DNA from: CAMLHU01 sp031393795
Lineage (GTDB): Bacteria; Gemmatimonadota; Gemmatimonadetes; Gemmatimonadales; GWC2-71-9
DNA length: 8,225 nucleotides
Assembly (NCBI GenBank): GCA_031393795.1
Contig: JANMWE010000004.1
Coordinates: 1 to 8,225, forward strand
Direction: 5' to 3'
The notes beneath the pieces were generated by a model, which worked only from the letters and a program-made list of their open reading frames with translations, was not told the origin of the DNA and searched no databases. Shown here one piece after another: positions 5,333 to 8,225 of this stretch. The position numbers and the translations under genes were made by a program. The first letter of the stretch is position 1; each line of letters starts with the position of its first letter.

Positions 5333-5784
5333 GGCAGCGCCTTGTGCCACGCGGCCACGGCGCGTCCGGCCCAGAGGGCGAGAAGCGCGAATACCCCGGC
5401 CGTGGCCAGGAGCGAGATGGGCCCGAAATTGGCGTCGAGCGGGACTGCGACCGCTGCGGCCACGAGCGTCGCGAACGCCGCGATGGCCGAGAGCCCCGCT
5501 CGGCGCCAGATCGAACCGATCCGCGCGAGGAGCGACCACGCTGTGCCGCCGCCGACCACCATCGAGGCCATCGTCCCGAAGATCACGAAGTAGAACATCC
5601 CCCCGGCATCGGGCGTGTCGGTCGGCGCCGCGCCCGACATCAGCGCGCGGGTGCCCCAGAGCACCAGGCACTCGAGCCCCGCGCCGAGCGAAGCGCCGAG
5701 CGCGAGGGTGCGGAGCGCCAGCCCGGCGAGGTCGACGTCCGGGTCGAATGGCTCGCCGCCGATGGTCTGGAGAGGTTGGGTCAT
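5329..5784 (-). CDS. Small integral membrane protein, four predicted helices, unknown function
   Basis: 151 residues, ATG at 5782-5784 to TGA at 5329-5331. Four hydrophobic stretches of membrane-spanning length are visible: about 21-44, 62-83, 95-114 and 121-143. A polar N-terminus of about 20 residues (MTQPLQTIGGEPFDPDVDLA) precedes them, and the protein ends in a short basic/aromatic tail (AWHKALP). Between helices 1 and 2 is a loop rich in Pro, Thr and Asp. I see no catalytic or metal-binding motif and do not recognise a family. The stop codon overlaps the lipB GTG by four bases, which suggests co-translation with lipB. The bases just upstream of the ATG on the coding strand are CCCCC, so no Shine-Dalgarno is present, and a 7-bp repeat array ends 13 bases from the start. 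Whether it has anything to do with lipoate or pyruvate metabolism cannot be told from the sequence. Confidence 0.8.
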   Translation of the reverse strand: MTQPLQTIGGEPFDPDVDLAGLALRTLALGASLGAGLECLVLWGTRALMSGAAPTDTPDAGGMFYFVIFGTMASMVVGGGTAWSLLARIGSIWRRAGLSAIAAFATLVAAAVAVPLDANFGPISLLATAGVFALLALWAGRAVAAWHKALP

Positions 5785-5796
5785 GGGGGAAATGTA

Positions 5797-5882
5797 GTGA
5801 GGAGTGAGGTGTCAGGAGTAAGGAGTGATCTCCTCTCACCGACACCCCACTCCTCACTCCTCACTCCTCACTCCTCACTCTC
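5797..5882. repeat. 7-bp tandem repeats in inverted arms between lpdA and membrane-protein gene
   Basis: Left arm: GTGAGGA (5797-5803), GTGAGGT (5804-5810), GTCAGGA (5811-5817), GTAAGGA (5818-5824), then GTGATCT. Right arm: four identical CACTCCT units (5848-5854, 5855-5861, 5862-5868, 5869-5875) and a fifth variant, CACTCTC (5876-5882). GGTGTC (5808-5813) can also pair with GACACC (5841-5846), and AGGAG (5821-5825) with CTCCT (5830-5834), making a nested tip. The right arm ends one base before the lpdA stop codon (5884-5886). It fills nearly the whole 99-base gap between two co-oriented genes, so if they share a transcript it is transcribed as a long hairpin. Confidence 0.87.
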
Positions 5883-5883
5883 G

Positions 5884-7275
5884 TCAGGTGTGCATCACCC
5901 GTCCCATCGAGTCGAGCGCCGCCTCGGCCGTCGCCTCCGACAGCGTCGGGTGGGCGTGGACGAAGAGGTCGATCTCCTCGACGGTGTATTCGTTCTCGCG
6001 GGCGAGCCCCAGCTCGTGGATCAACTCCGACGCGTGGCCCCCGACGATGTGCGCGCCGAGGATCTCGGAGTACTTCTTGCCGCGGATGATCTTGACGAAC
6101 CCTTCGGTCTCGTTCGAGGCGCGGCCGCGGCCGTTGGCGCTGAACGGGAACTTGCCCACCTGGTACTCGAGCTTCTGCTCCTTGCACTGCTCCTCGGTCA
6201 GGCCGATGCTGGCCACTTCCGGGTGACAGTAGGTGACGCTCGGGATGTTGTCGTACTTGATCGCGTGTGGCTTGTGGCCGGCCAGGAGCTCCGCGACGTT
6301 GACCCCCTCTCGGCTCCCCTTGTGGGCCAGCATTGGTGCCCCCGCGATGTCGCCGATGGCGTAGATGCCGGGCTGCGAGGTCTCGAGGGTCTTGAGATCC
6401 ACCTTCACGAAGCCGCGGTCGGTCATCGCGATCCCGGCGGCCTTGAGCTCCTCGATGTTGGTGGCGCGCCCCGCCGCCATCAGCACCTTCTCGACCTCGA
6501 CCGTCTCCTTCTGGCCGCCCGACTCGAACTCGAGCGTCACCGACGTCTTGCCGACGGTGGCCTTGGTGACCTTGGCGCCCGCCCGGACCTCGATCCCCCG
6601 CTTCTTGTAGCTCTTGGCAACCACGTCGGAGCACTCGGCGTCCTCGATCGGGAGGATCCGCGGCAGCGCCTCGATGAGCCACACCTTGGTGCCGAAAGCG
6701 TTGAAGATGTCGGCGAACTCGCTCCCGACCGCCCCCGCGCCTACCACCGCCATTGTCTTCGGCGCGGTCTCGAGGAAGAGCGCCTCGTCCGAGCTGATCA
6801 CCAGCTTCCGGTCGAGCTCCAAGCCGATCTGCGGGATCCCCTTGGTGCGGCTCCCGGTGGCGAGCACGATCCCCTTCTTCGCCTCATACGTCTCGGCCCC
6901 GACCTGGACCTTCTTGCCAGGCTTGAGGACTCCGACGCCCTTGATGACGGTGACCTTGTTCTTCTTCATCAGGAACTCGACGCCCTTCGAGTTCTGCTCG
7001 CTGACCCTCCGGCTCCGCTTCATCGCGACGCCATAGTCGGTCTTGACCGCCCCGGTCTCGATCCCCAGGTCCTTCGCCTCGTGGGCGATGGTGTTGGCGG
7101 TCTTGGCGCTGTACAGCAGCGCCTTGGTCGGGATGCAGCCGATGTTGACGCAGACGCCGCCGAGCTTGTCCTTCTCGACCACGGCAACGCTCAGGCCGAG
7201 CTGGGCGGCGCGGATGGCGCAGACATAGCCGGCCGGGCCGCCGCCGATGATGATCACGTCGAACTGAGTTGCCAC
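5884..7275 (-). CDS. lpdA: Dihydrolipoyl dehydrogenase (E3)
   Basis: 463 residues, GTG at 7273-7275 to TGA at 5884-5886, full family length. E3 is a homodimeric flavoprotein that reoxidises the dihydrolipoyl group of E2 and passes electrons through FAD to NAD+. The order of motifs is complete: FAD-binding IIIGGGPAGYVCAIRAAQLG (8-27), redox disulfide C42/C47 in GGVCVNIGCIPTKAL, NAD-binding VVGAGAVGSEFADIF (178-192), second FAD segment PGIYAIGDIAGAPMLAHKG, and the dimerisation domain ending in HAHPTLSEA with the catalytic pair H442 and E447. The GTG start is supported by GAGAGG five bases upstream on the coding strand and by the canonical N-terminus MATQFDVIIIGGG. The gene follows pdhC in the same direction after a 101-base gap filled by a repeat array. 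That position points to service of the pyruvate dehydrogenase complex, although one E3 commonly serves several complexes. Confidence 0.97.
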   Translation of the reverse strand: MATQFDVIIIGGGPAGYVCAIRAAQLGLSVAVVEKDKLGGVCVNIGCIPTKALLYSAKTANTIAHEAKDLGIETGAVKTDYGVAMKRSRRVSEQNSKGVEFLMKKNKVTVIKGVGVLKPGKKVQVGAETYEAKKGIVLATGSRTKGIPQIGLELDRKLVISSDEALFLETAPKTMAVVGAGAVGSEFADIFNAFGTKVWLIEALPRILPIEDAECSDVVAKSYKKRGIEVRAGAKVTKATVGKTSVTLEFESGGQKETVEVEKVLMAAGRATNIEELKAAGIAMTDRGFVKVDLKTLETSQPGIYAIGDIAGAPMLAHKGSREGVNVAELLAGHKPHAIKYDNIPSVTYCHPEVASIGLTEEQCKEQKLEYQVGKFPFSANGRGRASNETEGFVKIIRGKKYSEILGAHIVGGHASELIHELGLARENEYTVEEIDLFVHAHPTLSEATAEAALDSMGRVMHT

Positions 7276-7297
7276 AGAGACCTCTCAACGCAGAGTG

Positions 7298-7380
7298 GTG
7301 AGGGGTGAGGAGTGAGGAGTGAGGGGGTGGTGGGTCGGACCGGCGATGGTCCCCCTTACCCCTCACCCCTTACCCCTTAC
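7298..7380. repeat. 7-bp tandem repeats in inverted arms between pdhC and lpdA
   Basis: Left arm: GTGAGGG (7298-7304), GTGAGGA (7305-7311), GTGAGGA (7312-7318), GTGAGGG (7319-7325). Right arm: CCCCTTA (7352-7358), CCCCTCA (7359-7365), CCCCTTA (7366-7372), CCCCTTA (7373-7379). The spacer carries a GGACC (7337-7341) / GGTCC (7348-7352) hairpin. The last right-arm unit contains the pdhC stop codon (TAA, 7377-7379 on the minus strand). Both arms here are richer in G4/C4 than at the other loci. If pdhC and lpdA are co-transcribed, the mRNA would carry a long hairpin between them, a plausible place for processing or partial termination. Confidence 0.87.
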
Positions 7381-8225
7381 CAGACTAAGGCCAACGGATT
7401 CTCCAGCAGGGTCTTCAACGTCTTCAGGAAGGCGGCACCGGTCGCGCCGTCGATGGCGCGATGGTCGCACGACATCGTCATCCGCATCTTCTGCCGCACC
7501 ACCACCTGCCCGTTCACCACCGCGGGCTCCTCGCGCACCTTGCCGACCGCCAGGATCCCCGCCTCGGGCGGGTTGATGATGGCGGTGAAGTGCTCGATGT
7601 CGAACATGCCGAGGTTGGAGATGCTGAAGGTGGAGCCGGTGTACTCCTCGGGCTTCAACTTCCGGTCGCGCGCCCGTGCCGCCAGGTCGCGCGACTCGGC
7701 GCTGATCTCGCGGAGGCTCTTCTGCTCGGCGTTCCGGATCACCGGGGTGATCAGCCCGTCCGTGATCGCGACGGCCATCCCGATGTGGGCCTGGCGCCAG
7801 ACCCTGATCCGGTCGTCCATCCACCAGGCGTTGCACGCCTGGTGCTGGATGAGCGCGGTGGCGACGGCTTTGATCAGGATGTCATTGAAGGAGACCTTCC
7901 CCTCGGGCCCGAGCGCCTTCAACGCCTCGCGCGCTTCGGCACTCCGGGTCATGTCCACGTCCATCGTCAGGAAGAAGGTCGGGATCGGCCCGAGCGACTG
8001 CGCCAGCCGCTTGGCGATGGTCTTCCGGAGCTGGCTGAGGGGGATGTCCTCGAACACCACACCCGATGCCGGCATCGACGCCCGGCCGACGGCCATCGGG
8101 GCCGCCACGGTGGCCGATTGGGCCGAGGCGCCGTCGAGGTCGCGGAGCACGACGCGGCCCGACGGGCCGGAGCCCTGCACCCGGCCGAGGTCCAGCCCCT
8201 TCTCATTCGCGATCTTCCGGGCGAG
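7377..8225 (-). CDS. pdhC: Pyruvate dehydrogenase E2 (dihydrolipoamide acetyltransferase), C-terminal part
   Basis: The gene enters from the right edge; 282 residues are visible, ending in TAA at 7377-7379. E2 forms the core of the complex and transfers the acetyl group from lipoyl to CoA. The visible part opens inside the peripheral subunit-binding domain (LARKIANEKGLDLGRVQGSG, residues 1-20, then PSGRVV). A short Ala/Ser-rich linker follows, then the catalytic domain from about residue 56. The active-site motif DHRAIDG has catalytic H255 and D259. STFSISNLGMFDIEHFTAII and NPPEAGILAVGKV are typical of the family. The style of the catalytic domain favours pyruvate dehydrogenase E2 over oxoglutarate E2, but this is a judgement by eye. 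The lipoyl domain(s) lie outside the window. An in-frame GTG at 8178-8180 is internal to the binding domain and is not the start. lpdA follows, then lipB two genes later. Confidence 0.93.
   Translation of the reverse strand, partial: LARKIANEKGLDLGRVQGSGPSGRVVLRDLDGASAQSATVAAPMAVGRASMPASGVVFEDIPLSQLRKTIAKRLAQSLGPIPTFFLTMDVDMTRSAEAREALKALGPEGKVSFNDILIKAVATALIQHQACNAWWMDDRIRVWRQAHIGMAVAITDGLITPVIRNAEQKSLREISAESRDLAARARDRKLKPEEYTGSTFSISNLGMFDIEHFTAIINPPEAGILAVGKVREEPAVVNGQVVVRQKMRMTMSCDHRAIDGATGAAFLKTLKTLLENPLALVW

Noticed and set aside
4143..5593. Plus-strand open frames of about 300-380 codons opposite lipB and the molybdoenzyme
   Set aside because: The opposite strand carries full-length proteins with intact catalytic motifs and overlapping start/stop codons; the plus-strand products have no family features.
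5797..5882. CRISPR array or CRISPR-like repeats
   Set aside because: Units are only 7 bp, contiguous and without spacers, and are arranged as inverted arms; no cas genes are present.
5344..7308. 654-codon plus-strand open frame
   Set aside because: It is antisense to lpdA and the membrane-protein gene. The translation is Asp/Arg/Leu/Gly-rich with no recognisable motifs, as expected for a shadow of a GC-rich gene.

Overview
The window is GC-rich bacterial chromosome with tightly packed genes and small gaps. The gene set (M20 dipeptidase, pyruvate dehydrogenase E2 and E3, LipB, a sulfite-oxidase-like protein) is ordinary aerobic metabolism. I see no phage, IS, CRISPR, rRNA or tRNA. The style suggests an environmental, high-GC, Gram-negative-type lineage. 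Gemmatimonadota would fit the gene content and the repeat-filled gaps, but that is a weak inference.

Layout. Bases 1-456 (+) are the C-terminal end of a predicted aminopeptidase (PF10023/COG4324 type). A TPR protein (553-1635, -) faces it. After a divergent gap comes an M20 family dipeptidase (1843-3204, +). From 3320 to the right edge every gene is on the minus strand. In transcription order they are: pyruvate dehydrogenase E2 (pdhC, cut by the right edge), dihydrolipoamide dehydrogenase (lpdA), a small four-helix membrane protein, octanoyltransferase (lipB), a cytoplasmic sulfite-oxidase-like molybdoenzyme, and a 181-residue protein of unknown function. The last three junctions differ. Membrane protein to lipB (GTGA) and lipB to molybdoenzyme (ATGA) are 4-nt overlaps, implying translational coupling. 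The molybdoenzyme is followed by a strong intrinsic terminator whose T-run stops 4 nt before the ATG of the 181-residue gene.

Functional logic. LipB attaches octanoyl groups to lipoyl domains. After sulfur insertion by LipA (not seen here) the lipoyl group serves E2, and E3 (LpdA) reoxidises it. The minus-strand block is therefore a lipoate and pyruvate dehydrogenase neighbourhood with extra passengers.

The most unusual part is between the genes. Four gaps (1753-1836, 3201-3320, 5797-5882, 7298-7380) are filled by tandem 7-bp repeats arranged as two reverse-complementary arms around a short spacer, usually with its own small hairpin. A fifth gap (452-549) has the same layout with a 12-bp period, and a sixth (3909-3936) has a degenerate one-armed 7-bp array. 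The G-rich arm is always on the left of the plus strand and the C-rich arm on the right. The arms often run into, or supply, the stop codons of flanking genes. A related 10-bp purine/pyrimidine tandem repeat lies inside the lipB reading frame. This looks like a family of intergenic, hairpin-forming microsatellites, and I regard it as the main candidate for something undescribed here.
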